Positions 50,975 to 59,126 of a DNA stretch of 64,000 bases are shown one piece after another. The notes beneath the pieces were generated by a model, which ran no database searches, was not told the origin of the DNA, and saw only the letters and a list, made by a program, of their open reading frames with translations. The DNA lies in assembly GCF_001879715.1 (NCBI RefSeq), contig NZ_MNBW01000005.1:62001-126000 (forward strand), written 5' to 3'. Position numbers and translations under genes: made by a program. Source of the DNA: Nioella nitratireducens. GTDB taxonomy: Bacteria; Pseudomonadota; Alphaproteobacteria; Rhodobacterales; Rhodobacteraceae. Positions within the stretch are counted from its first letter, which is position 1. The number at the start of each line of letters is the position of its first letter.

Positions 50975-52273
50975 TCAGTAGCGGTTCGCGATCGGCAGTT
51001 CCTGCGCCGGGAACAGCGAGATCACTTCGCAGCCGGTGTCGGTCACGACCACCTCTTCTTCGATCCGGGCGGCAGAATAGCCGTCGGAGGCCGGGCAGTA
51101 GGTTTCGAGGGCGAAGACCATGCCGGTCTGGATTTCCATCGGGTTGTCCAACGACACCGCGCGGCTGATGATCGGGCGTTCGTGCAGCGCCAGGCCCAGA
51201 CCGTGGCCGAATTGCAAGCCGAAGGCGCTCAGCTCGTCGGGGAAGCCGAATTCCTCGGCCTTGGGCCAGAGCTTGGCGACCTGGTCAGTGGTGACGCCGG
51301 GGCGGATCGCCTGGATCGACGCGTCGATCCATTCGCGGGCCCGGATATAGGCGTCGCGCTGCGAGGGCGTGGACATGCCGATGTTGAACGTCCGGTAATA
51401 GCAGGTCCGGTAGCCCTGGTAACTTTGCAGGATGTCGAAGAACGCCTGATCGCCGGGGCGGAACTGGCGGTCGGTGAAGTTGTGGGGGTGCGGGTTGCAG
51501 CGTTCGCCCGAGATGGCGTTGATCGCCTCGACATCGTCCGAGCCCCATTCGTAGAGCAGCTTGTTCGACATGGCGACGATCTCGTTCTCGCGTACGCCGG
51601 GTTTCAGCTCTTCGTAGATCATGTGGTAGACGCCATCGACCATGCTGGCCGCTTGCGTCAGCAACTGGATTTCGTCCCAGTTCTTGATCTCGCGCGCGCT
51701 CAGCATGATCTGCTGGCCATCGACCACGTTCAGCCCGGCCTCTTTCAGGGCGTGGAACATGGCGGTTTCGGCGTAGTCCACGCCCACGGGCATGTCCTTC
51801 ATCCCGGCGTCTTCGATCAGGCCGGCGATTTCTTCGGCGTATTTCTTCATCAAGCCAAAAGAGGGCGGGATCGTGCCCCGCATGCCGACGACACCGGCGC
51901 GGCAATGGTCGGGGACCAGCCAGTCGGAGTATTTCTTGTGGTGTACGGCTGCAGAGCCGAAATCCCACACGTAAGGCGCGTCGTCGCCGGTCAGCAGGCA
52001 GAAACGGCACATCTTGTCGCGTTCCCATTCACCGATCTTGGTGGCCGAGACGTAGCGGATGTTGTTCACGTCGAACAGCAGCAGGGTGCCGCAATCGCTG
52101 GCCTTCAGCGCTTCGCGGGTGCGCGACAGGCGATACCGGCGCAGGCGGTCATGATCGACGCGGCGTTCGAAATCAACCGAGGTGTGCCCCCAGGCGGGCA
52201 GGCGGCCTTCCCACTTCCAGTTCGGGTCGAGATCCTGCGGGGTGAGGACATTCGGGGTGAGTGCGCGGTTCAT
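50975..52273 (-). CDS. M24-fold (creatinase/aminopeptidase P) hydrolase with altered metal site
   Basis: A 432-residue pita-bread-fold protein with the two-domain layout of creatinase, ectoine hydrolase and the DMSP lyase DddP. Expected M24 metal ligands Asp280, His357, Glu390 and a Glu at 405-407 are visible, but the second aspartate position (11 residues after Asp280) is Cys291 in the segment RTCYYRTF. The enzyme may therefore be mono-metal or metal-independent, as creatinase is. Substrate unknown; neighbours suggest a carbohydrate- or polyol-linked C-N or C-S bond. Same strand as the SDR and regulator. Confidence 0.8.
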   Translation of the reverse strand: MNRALTPNVLTPQDLDPNWKWEGRLPAWGHTSVDFERRVDHDRLRRYRLSRTREALKASDCGTLLLFDVNNIRYVSATKIGEWERDKMCRFCLLTGDDAPYVWDFGSAAVHHKKYSDWLVPDHCRAGVVGMRGTIPPSFGLMKKYAEEIAGLIEDAGMKDMPVGVDYAETAMFHALKEAGLNVVDGQQIMLSAREIKNWDEIQLLTQAASMVDGVYHMIYEELKPGVRENEIVAMSNKLLYEWGSDDVEAINAISGERCNPHPHNFTDRQFRPGDQAFFDILQSYQGYRTCYYRTFNIGMSTPSQRDAYIRAREWIDASIQAIRPGVTTDQVAKLWPKAEEFGFPDELSAFGLQFGHGLGLALHERPIISRAVSLDNPMEIQTGMVFALETYCPASDGYSAARIEEEVVVTDTGCEVISLFPAQELPIANRY

Positions 52274-52344
52274 GGGTCTAAATCTCCTGCGGGTGCGCCA
52301 TTGCGCACCCGGTTTGTTGGTGAATTGTCAAAGGGCCGGGGGGG

Positions 52345-53154
52345 CTACTGGATGCACCAGCCGCCGTCGATGTGGATCATCTGGCCGGTCATGTAGTCGC
52401 TGTCGTCGCTGGCGAGGAACGATGCGGTTCCGACGATATCCTTGGGATAGGAGACCCGCTTGATCACCAGTTCGTTCTCGACGATGTCGTCATAGGCCTG
52501 ACCGGCGCGTTCCTTGAACCCGATCTCGACCAGATCCTTGTCGAGCTGTTCCCAGAGCGGTGTGACCACGACGCCGGGCGCGTAGCCGTTGACAGTGATG
52601 TTGTGTTCGGCCAGCCCGAGTGCGCCGCAATGGGTCAGCGCGAGGCAGCCGTATTTCGAGGTGCAATAGACGGTCACGTCGATCAGTGGCTTGCGCGAGG
52701 CGATCGAGCCCACGTTGATGATCTTGTAGGGGTGATCCTCCATCGGACCCTGCGCGATCATCTGGCGGGCGGCTTCCTGCATGCCCAGCCACATCGCCTT
52801 GGTGTTGACGTTCATGATCATGTCCCAGTTGTCTTCGTCGATATCCATGAAGAACCGGGGCTTGTTGAGGCCTGCGTTGAACAGGGCCACGTTGATATTG
52901 CCGAAGGCCTCGACCGTGGTGGCGACGGCGGCGGCGTTGTCCTCGCGCTTGGTTACGTCCATCCGGACGGCAATCGCCTTGCCGTTGCCGGCGGAATTGA
53001 TGCGCTCGGCAACTTCCTGCGCCTCGTCGAGGTCGAGGTCACCGATACACACATTCGCGCCTTGCGCGGCGAAGGCCTCGGCATTGCCAGCACCCATGCC
53101 GCGCGCGGCCCCGGTGATGAGAATATTTTTCCCTTTCAGGCGATTGGGGTCCAT
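52345..53154 (-). CDS. Short-chain dehydrogenase (polyol/sugar type), paralogue of the gene at 56.3 kb
   Basis: A 269-residue SDR. The cofactor motif is GAARGMGAGNAEAF (14-27), NAGLNKP takes the NNAG position, and Ser/Tyr/Lys are in VGSIASRKPLIDVTVYCTSK. The C-terminus SDYMTGQMIHIDGGW is classical. It is clearly related to the SDR of the divergent ABC operon, including NKP and EAARQMIAQG segments, so both may oxidise hydroxyls of the same polyol family. ATG 53154 follows the regulator stop by 11 bases; the longer frame is rejected. Confidence 0.88.
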   Translation of the reverse strand: MDPNRLKGKNILITGAARGMGAGNAEAFAAQGANVCIGDLDLDEAQEVAERINSAGNGKAIAVRMDVTKREDNAAAVATTVEAFGNINVALFNAGLNKPRFFMDIDEDNWDMIMNVNTKAMWLGMQEAARQMIAQGPMEDHPYKIINVGSIASRKPLIDVTVYCTSKYGCLALTHCGALGLAEHNITVNGYAPGVVVTPLWEQLDKDLVEIGFKERAGQAYDDIVENELVIKRVSYPKDIVGTASFLASDDSDYMTGQMIHIDGGWCIQ

Positions 53155-53165
53155 GGGGTCCTCCT

Positions 53166-55001
53166 CTAGTCCCTTGTCGATTGCATCACCGCCTCGGCGC
53201 GGGACTGGGCCCGGGACAAGGCGTCGCGCGGGGTCGTGATGCCCCGCAACATGTCGTGGATTTCCTGACCGCAGATGGCGATCATCTCGGAAATCTGGGG
53301 CGCCGGCGGGCGCGGCCAGAATTGCAGCTCGTCGCGCCAGGACATGGCGTCGACGGCCTCGAAAATCGGTGAGAGCTGGCGCACCTCGGGGTCGGCCCCG
53401 ACCGAGTAGCGGGGCGCCGTGCGGCTGCCGTTCATGACGTAGAGCTTCTGCGCCTCGGGCGAGGTGAAGGCGACCAGCGCCTCTGCCGCCTGCTGCTTGC
53501 GCTCGGCTGGCAGGTTCGACGGCAGGCACAGCACATAGCCGCCCACCGGCGCGATCGGCTGGCCATGCGGACCGGCGGGATGCGGCAGGTAGCCGGTGGC
53601 GCCGTGGGCGGGCGAGGACTCGTCCAGCTCGAAATAGGGCGCCAGCAGAGTGTAGCCGTAGGCCATGGCAATCTTGCCGGCGGCGTAGGGGCGCACGCGC
53701 TCGTACCACGACATCGACAGGATGTCGGTCGGCGAAAATTCCAGCAGCGCCATCAGGTATTCCGCCGCTTCCAGCGCGCGGGGGGTGTTCAATGTCGGCA
53801 CCAGATCGCGACGGTCGAGATGATCGGCATCATAGCCGCCCGCGATGGCGTCGAGGTTGAAGACCGGCTGGCCGAAATCTGCGCAGGTCATCATGAAGGT
53901 GTGGCCAAGCGCAGTGCCGCGGGCCGCGTTCCACGCGATGCCATAGCGGCCACGGGCGGGATCGTGCAGGGCTTTCGCGGCGCGCAGCAGGTCGTCGGTG
54001 GTGGCGGGCGGTTCCAGCCCCGCCTCGGCGAACCAGTCCTTGCGGTAAAACAGCAGTTCCGGGGTGGTCTGGCTGGGCACACCGTAGGGACGCCCGCCCC
54101 AATGCGCCGCCCGCCAGCCCGCCGTGTGAAAATCGCTGGGGTCAAGCCGGTCGATGTCGAGCACATCGTCAAGCGGTGTCAACAGTCCGCGGGCAACGAA
54201 CTCTCCCAGCCATGGCAGATCGACGGCGATGATGTCGTAGCGGCTGGCGCTGTGCTCGGCGTTGCGGATCGCCTCTTCGTGCAAGCGGTCAATGGAAAAG
54301 GCGCGCTGGCTGATCTTGGTGCCGATCACCTGCTCGAACTGGCGCTTGAGGTTTTCCATGACCATGAAGGTGGGGTCGCCGTGAACGAGGATGCGCAGGC
54401 CGCCCGGCAGCTTGAGCGGCTCTGGCAAAACCTTCGGCGGCTGGATCGACCGTGCCGATTTGTAGGAGCCGCCGAAGTAGTAATCGGCGCCCTCGCGGCT
54501 GTCCGGCGAGGGCGCGATCTGGTTGAGCCGGGTTTTCGCCAGCCGCAGGATGCGGTCCGACAATTGCGCCCAGTTTTGCAGCATGGCGGCACTTGGGTGC
54601 AGCGAAAAGCTCTTGCCTGACCGCGTGCGGGGGCGCTGTTCGATCAGGCCGGCGTCTTGCAACTCGGTCAGTTTTCGCCGCGCGGTGGCGTAGGGCACGC
54701 CCGAGGCCGCGATCACCGAGGACGCGGTGCAGATGCGGCCTTCGAGGTGGTTGCGGACAAGGTGAATGGCCATGTTGAGATAGGGGTTTGGCGCCGCGAT
54801 ATCGAGGGCCGTCTCGACCTCTGCTGAGAAATCTTCAATAAGATCAATGGCCTGATGGATTTCGGATGGACCAAACGGGGGCATTCCAGCAGTCACTGGC
54901 TTGCCTCCGAGTAAATATTCGTTTTGAACATTTTTCATGGCCCGCTCTTCTTCGGATGGGGGGCGAAAGCCTTGGCCTGGGCCCCGATTCACGTCGGTCA
55001 T
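53166..55001 (-). CDS. Winged-helix regulator fused to a sugar-binding-protein (SBP_1) domain
   Basis: A 611-residue protein without signal peptide. Residues about 72-140 form a winged helix (RICTASSVIAASGVPYATARRKLTEL, then a basic wing with RPRTRSGK). Residues about 200-605 match an extracellular solute-binding protein of the MalE/UgpB kind: GGLRILVHGDPTF, FSIDRLHEEAIRNAE, YGVPSQTTPELLFYRKDWFAEAGLEPP, and YAAGKIAMAYGY. A sugar-binding fold used as an intracellular sensor on a DNA-binding domain is unusual. GAGGGAG lies before ATG 55001; ATG 54938 is an alternative. Divergent from a Rbs-type ABC operon, with an inverted repeat between them. Confidence 0.85.
   Translation of the reverse strand: MTDVNRGPGQGFRPPSEEERAMKNVQNEYLLGGKPVTAGMPPFGPSEIHQAIDLIEDFSAEVETALDIAAPNPYLNMAIHLVRNHLEGRICTASSVIAASGVPYATARRKLTELQDAGLIEQRPRTRSGKSFSLHPSAAMLQNWAQLSDRILRLAKTRLNQIAPSPDSREGADYYFGGSYKSARSIQPPKVLPEPLKLPGGLRILVHGDPTFMVMENLKRQFEQVIGTKISQRAFSIDRLHEEAIRNAEHSASRYDIIAVDLPWLGEFVARGLLTPLDDVLDIDRLDPSDFHTAGWRAAHWGGRPYGVPSQTTPELLFYRKDWFAEAGLEPPATTDDLLRAAKALHDPARGRYGIAWNAARGTALGHTFMMTCADFGQPVFNLDAIAGGYDADHLDRRDLVPTLNTPRALEAAEYLMALLEFSPTDILSMSWYERVRPYAAGKIAMAYGYTLLAPYFELDESSPAHGATGYLPHPAGPHGQPIAPVGGYVLCLPSNLPAERKQQAAEALVAFTSPEAQKLYVMNGSRTAPRYSVGADPEVRQLSPIFEAVDAMSWRDELQFWPRPPAPQISEMIAICGQEIHDMLRGITTPRDALSRAQSRAEAVMQSTRD
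54913..54930 (+). promoter_or_regulatory. Second operator-like half-site inside the regulator's 5' coding end
   Basis: AAATATTCGTTTTGAACA (54913-54930) matches 16 of 18 bases of AAATATCCGTTTTGAACT at 55052-55069. The copies are 139 bases apart in the same orientation, one in the gap and one in the regulator gene. A looped repression complex is possible. Confidence 0.5.
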
Positions 55002-55060
55002 TGATCGACTCCCTCTGTTGTGTCGGAGTGGGTGTTCCGAGAGAACATCACAAATATCCG

Positions 55061-55084
55061 TTTTGAACTATCAGATGTTCAAAA
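55061..55084. promoter_or_regulatory. Inverted-repeat operator between regulator and ABC operon
   Basis: TTTTGAAC (55061-55068) and GTTCAAAA (55077-55084) are perfect eight-base arms with an eight-base spacer, in an AT-rich patch of the 210-base divergent gap. It is the obvious candidate binding site for the winged-helix/SBP protein and lies about 130 bases before the SBP gene and 60 before the regulator. Confidence 0.65.
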
Positions 55085-55211
55085 TGAACAAATCCAATAC
55101 GGATCGAAAACCGTAAACAAGGGATCAATGCGGCGTCCGGTTGCCGGGCAGGGGTGATTCCCGCTTGGAGGTTGGCAACTGCGATCTATGAAAATCCAAG
55201 GGAGAGAGAGA

Positions 55212-56180
55212 ATGACGAAACTGAACACTGCGATGCTGGCCGCCACCACCGCCCTCGCGGGCATGGCCTTTGCCGGTGCCGCGACCGCGCAGGACACCTG
55301 GCGCATCGGGATTACCCAGAACAACGTGGGCGTGGACAGCTACCAGACGACGTATGAAAGCGCCTTCATCGCCGCCGCAGAAGCCAACCCGAATGTCGAG
55401 GTGGTCGTCCTTGATGCCGGTGGCGACGTGGCCCGCCAGATCGCGCAAGTGCAGGATCTCATCCAGCAGGAAGTCGACGCGATCATTATCTGGCCGACCA
55501 ACGGTCAGGCCGTGATCCCCGCTGTGCGTGAAGCCTTCCAGTCCGATATCCCGGTGATCGTGACCAACTCGAACATCGCGGAAGACGGCTTCCCGTTCGT
55601 GGCGTCCTTCTCGGGGCCCGACAACATTACCCAAGGCCGTCGCGCGGCGGAAATCATGTGCACCCGCTTTGAAGACCTGGGTATTCAGGACGAAGCGCAG
55701 ATCGTGCAGATCACCGGTCAGCCGGGCTACACCACTGCCATCGAGCGCGCGCAGGGCTTTGAAGAACGCCTGCCCGAGGTCTGCCCGAACGTGACGCTGG
55801 TGGAAAGCCAGCCGGGCAATTGGAACCGCGAAGACGCGCAGCGCGTGATGGAAGCGTTCCTTGTCCAGTATGACAATATCGACGGTGTCTATTCCGGCGA
55901 TGACAACATGGGCGTTGGCGCACTGAACGCTGCCCTTGCAGCCGGTCGCGCAGAGGGCATCACCTTCGTGGGGGCCACCAACTTCGCCGTGGGCTACGAC
56001 GCCATGGGTCGTGGTGAATACTGGGGGTCCATCTACCAGTCGCCGGTGGATGACGCCGAGGCCGCGCTGCAAACCGCGCTCGACGTGCTGAACGGCGAGG
56101 ACGTGCCGTTCCTCAACTACTTCGACACGCCGAAGATTACGCAAGAGAACATGGACCAGTACGACCGTCCGGTGTTCTGA
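55212..56180 (+). CDS. Sugar/polyol ABC transporter substrate-binding protein (RbsB type)
   Basis: A 322-residue periplasmic protein of the PBP type 1 sugar-binding family. A signal peptide ends near ATA (about residue 27). The mature start DTWRIGITQNNVGVDSYQTTYE, the QVQDLIQQEVDAIIIWPTN block and DGVYSGDDNMGVGALNA are family features. GGGAGAGAGAGA precedes ATG 55212; an upstream ATG at 55188 is weaker. First gene of the import operon, followed by a hairpin likely to raise its relative level. Confidence 0.93.
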   Translation: MTKLNTAMLAATTALAGMAFAGAATAQDTWRIGITQNNVGVDSYQTTYESAFIAAAEANPNVEVVVLDAGGDVARQIAQVQDLIQQEVDAIIIWPTNGQAVIPAVREAFQSDIPVIVTNSNIAEDGFPFVASFSGPDNITQGRRAAEIMCTRFEDLGIQDEAQIVQITGQPGYTTAIERAQGFEERLPEVCPNVTLVESQPGNWNREDAQRVMEAFLVQYDNIDGVYSGDDNMGVGALNAALAAGRAEGITFVGATNFAVGYDAMGRGEYWGSIYQSPVDDAEAALQTALDVLNGEDVPFLNYFDTPKITQENMDQYDRPVF

Positions 56181-56194
56181 TTTTCCTCCCGCAG

Positions 56195-56224
56195 GGGGCC
56201 GGCCGGATCTTCCGCGTCGGCCCC
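56195..56224 (+). terminator. Hairpin after the sugar-binding-protein gene
   Basis: GGGGCCG (56195-56201) and CGGCCCC (56218-56224) pair perfectly with a 16-base loop, 14 bases after the SBP stop. Without a T run it probably attenuates or stabilises, as commonly seen after binding-protein genes. Confidence 0.5.
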
Positions 56225-56274
56225 TCGCACTGGAACGTCTCACAAGCCAGAATACAAAACCAAGGGAGGGCGTC

Positions 56275-57072
56275 ATGGGACGTGTCTCGGGACGTGCCTG
56301 TATCGTGACGGGTGCCGCACAGGGGATCGGGCGCGCCATCGGGGAAGCGCTGCTCGACGAAGGGGCGGATGTGTGTTTCGCCGATATCAACGCCGACAAG
56401 GTGGCCGCCGTTGCCGATGCCAACCGCGAGCGGGCCGCGGAAAACGGCGGCAAGGTGATCTGGGCCGCCGTCGATGTGACCAAGCGCGAGCAGGTTCGCG
56501 CGATGATCGACAAGGCCGTCGCGGCCTTTGGTCGGCTCGATGTGAAATTCAACAATGCCGGGGTGAACAAGCCGATGAACTTCCTCGACGTGACCGAGGA
56601 TAACTGGCGGTTCATCATGGATATCAACGGGCTTGGCTGCATGATCGGAATGCAGGAAGCCGCGCGCCAGATGATTGCGCAGGGCACGGGCGGCAAGATC
56701 GTGAACACCGCTTCGATCGCCAGCCGGCAAGGGTTCGATAACGTCGCGCCCTATTGCGCGTCGAAATTCGCCGTGGTCTCGTTGACGCAATCGGGTGCGC
56801 GCGATCTTGCCAAGCATGACATCACGGTGACCGGCTTTGCGCCGGGCGTGGTGGCCACGGAAATGTGGGAAGAGGTGGACCGCGACCTGATGGCCATCGG
56901 CGCAGCCGAGCGTCCGGGGCAGGCGATGGAGGAGTTTTCGGCCGATATCCTGAAAGGGCGGGTTGCCCGTCCTGACGATATCACCGGAACCACCACGTTC
57001 CTTGCGTCGCGCGACAGCGATTACATGACCGGTCAGATCGTGATGATCGACGGCGGCATGACACTGGTCTGA
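56275..57072 (+). CDS. Short-chain dehydrogenase (polyol type) in the ABC operon
   Basis: A 265-residue SDR with GAAQGIGRAIGEAL as cofactor motif, NNAGVNKP, and Ser/Tyr/Lys in TASIASRQGFDNVAPYCASK; C-terminus SDYMTGQIVMIDGGMTLV. It likely oxidises a secondary hydroxyl of the imported sugar alcohol. A related SDR is on the other side of the regulator. GGGAGG lies before the ATG. Located between the binding protein and permease genes, an intrusion that ties catabolism to uptake. Confidence 0.9.
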   Translation: MGRVSGRACIVTGAAQGIGRAIGEALLDEGADVCFADINADKVAAVADANRERAAENGGKVIWAAVDVTKREQVRAMIDKAVAAFGRLDVKFNNAGVNKPMNFLDVTEDNWRFIMDINGLGCMIGMQEAARQMIAQGTGGKIVNTASIASRQGFDNVAPYCASKFAVVSLTQSGARDLAKHDITVTGFAPGVVATEMWEEVDRDLMAIGAAERPGQAMEEFSADILKGRVARPDDITGTTTFLASRDSDYMTGQIVMIDGGMTLV

Positions 57073-57132
57073 GGATCGGACGTTTCCGGCACCTCCCGAA
57101 TGGCGGGGCTGGAGACTACTGGGAGGAAAGAG

Positions 57133-58113
57133 ATGACGGACAGCAGAGCGAAGGCCCTTGGCGGCCTTCTGGCACGGCAGGGCATCCTGGTGGCCTTCGT
57201 GCTATTCATGGTCGGGTTTGCCCTGTGGAACCCGAGGTTCATCGGCATCGACAACGTGTTCGGGGTAATCCGGTCCTCGGCCATTCTGGGGGTCATGGCG
57301 CTTGGCGTGACCTTCGTGGTGATCGGCGGCAACCTTGACCTGTCGGTCGGGTCGATGATGTCGTTCTCGGCTATCGTGGTTCTGGACCTGCACGAAAATC
57401 CGGCTTTCGGGCCGGCGCTGGCGATTCCGGCGATGTTTGCCATGACCATGGCGCTCGGGGCGCTGATCGGCTTCCTTGTCGGCTATCTCAAGCTTAATTC
57501 GCTGATTGTCACGTTGGGAATGCTCTCGGCCATTCATGGGCTGACGCTGGCCTATAGTGGCGGGCAGAACATGGACATCGCCAACCAGCAGGCGACATGG
57601 TTCGGTGTCTTCGGACGCGGCACCGTGGCGGGCGTGCCGATCCCGGTGCTGATGTTCGGTGGGCTGGCGTTGATTCTGGCGGTCATATTGGCGAAGACGC
57701 CCTTTGGCCGAAAGGTCTACGCGGTCGGCGGCAACGGCACGGCGGCGACCTTTTCCGGTATCCCGCGCGCGCGGGTCGTTTTCATGACCTACCTGATCTC
57801 GTCTTTCTGCGTCGCCACGGCCGGCCTGATTCAGGCCAGCCGAACCATGGGCGCGCAGAACACCGTGGGCCAAGGGATGGAGCTTGAGGTTCTGGCCGCG
57901 GTTATCCTTGGCGGGGCCTCGCTGCTCGGCGGGTCCGGCACCGTGTTCAAGACCGTGATCGGCGTGCTGATCCTTGGCTTCATTCAGAACGGCCTGCTGT
58001 TGGCCGGACTGCAATTCTACGCTCAGTTCGTCGTGACCTGGGTCATCATCATCCTTGCGGTCTGGCTGGATATCGCGGCCAAGCGTGGCCGTCTCTGGTC
58101 ACCGATCGCGTGA
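57133..58113 (+). CDS. Sugar ABC transporter permease (RbsC type), first
   Basis: A 326-residue inner-membrane permease with eight to ten helices. IGGNLDLSVGSMMSFSAIVV and NSLIVTLGMLSAIHGLTLAYSGGQ are RbsC-family blocks, as is LEVLAAVILGGASLLGGSGTVFKT. GGGAGGAAAGAG precedes ATG 57133; the frame from 57100 is not used. A second permease follows 11 bases later, so the channel is probably a heterodimer. Confidence 0.92.
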   Translation: MTDSRAKALGGLLARQGILVAFVLFMVGFALWNPRFIGIDNVFGVIRSSAILGVMALGVTFVVIGGNLDLSVGSMMSFSAIVVLDLHENPAFGPALAIPAMFAMTMALGALIGFLVGYLKLNSLIVTLGMLSAIHGLTLAYSGGQNMDIANQQATWFGVFGRGTVAGVPIPVLMFGGLALILAVILAKTPFGRKVYAVGGNGTAATFSGIPRARVVFMTYLISSFCVATAGLIQASRTMGAQNTVGQGMELEVLAAVILGGASLLGGSGTVFKTVIGVLILGFIQNGLLLAGLQFYAQFVVTWVIIILAVWLDIAAKRGRLWSPIA

Positions 58114-58124
58114 GGGAGGGGACA

Positions 58125-59126
58125 ATGACAAAACCGACCCTATCCGGCCTGATCAAGAACGGCGCGATCTGGGGCTTCATCGTGTTGGAGCTGATCTTCT
58201 TCTCGGTCGCGGGCCATTTCTGGTCGATGTCCGAGAGCGCCTTCATGGATTTCGGCAACATGCTGCTGTTGCTCAAGCAATCGGCCCCCATCGGCATCAT
58301 CGCCGTGGGCATGACCGTCATCATGATCAACGGCAATATCGACCTGAGCGTCGGGGCTACCTATGCCCTGTCCGCCGTGGTCATGCTCGACTCGATGAGT
58401 TGGCCGATCTTCGCCGGGCTTGGCGATTGGGTGATCCCGGTGGCATGGCTCTTGGCCCTGTTGACCGGTGTGACCCTTGGCCTGATCAACGGGTTGATCG
58501 TTTGGAAAACCGGCGTCGATGCCTTCATCGTGACCCTTGGCGCGATGCTGGGCTATCGCGGTCTGGTCTTCATGTATAACGGCGAGCAGCCGACCTATCA
58601 CCTGAACTGGACCATGGTCGACATTGCCGAGGCCAACGTGCTGGGGCTGGAGACGCCCTCGCTCGTCCTGATCGCGGTGGTTGTGATCGTCTGGCTTTTG
58701 ATGACGCGCACGGTGCATGGCCGCAACGCCTATGCCATCGGCGACAACCGCGAAGCGGCGGTGAATGCCGGTATCCGGGTCGGGCCACACATGCTGCTGA
58801 ACTTTGCGTTGATCGGGTTCCTGTCTGCGCTGTCGGCGGTGGCCTTCTATTCCGCCAGCGGCTCGGTGAACCCCAATGACGGCACATTGTTCGAGTTGTG
58901 GGCCATCACGGCAGTGGTGCTTGGCGGCACCAAGCTGACCGGCGGCAGCGGCTCGATCATCGGCACCTTCGGCGGTGTCATTGCCATCCAGCTATTGCGC
59001 AAGGGGCTTGGCTATATCGGGGCTGACACCGAGACTGTGAACCTCGTGATCGGAACGATCCTGATCGCTGTCCTGTTCCTCGACAAGCAACTCAACCGCA
59101 AAGGACAAGAGGAGCTGAAGGTATGA
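58125..59126 (+). CDS. Sugar ABC transporter permease (RbsC type), second
   Basis: A 333-residue permease related to the preceding one. INGNIDLSVGATYALSAVVMLD and DAFIVTLGAMLGYRGLVFMYNGEQ are the family motifs, and LWAITAVVLGGTKLTGGSGSIIGT the last block. A GTG at 58110 overlaps the previous stop, but ATG 58125 follows GGGAGGGGAC and is preferred. Four-base overlap with the ATPase gene. Confidence 0.92.
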   Translation: MTKPTLSGLIKNGAIWGFIVLELIFFSVAGHFWSMSESAFMDFGNMLLLLKQSAPIGIIAVGMTVIMINGNIDLSVGATYALSAVVMLDSMSWPIFAGLGDWVIPVAWLLALLTGVTLGLINGLIVWKTGVDAFIVTLGAMLGYRGLVFMYNGEQPTYHLNWTMVDIAEANVLGLETPSLVLIAVVVIVWLLMTRTVHGRNAYAIGDNREAAVNAGIRVGPHMLLNFALIGFLSALSAVAFYSASGSVNPNDGTLFELWAITAVVLGGTKLTGGSGSIIGTFGGVIAIQLLRKGLGYIGADTETVNLVIGTILIAVLFLDKQLNRKGQEELKV

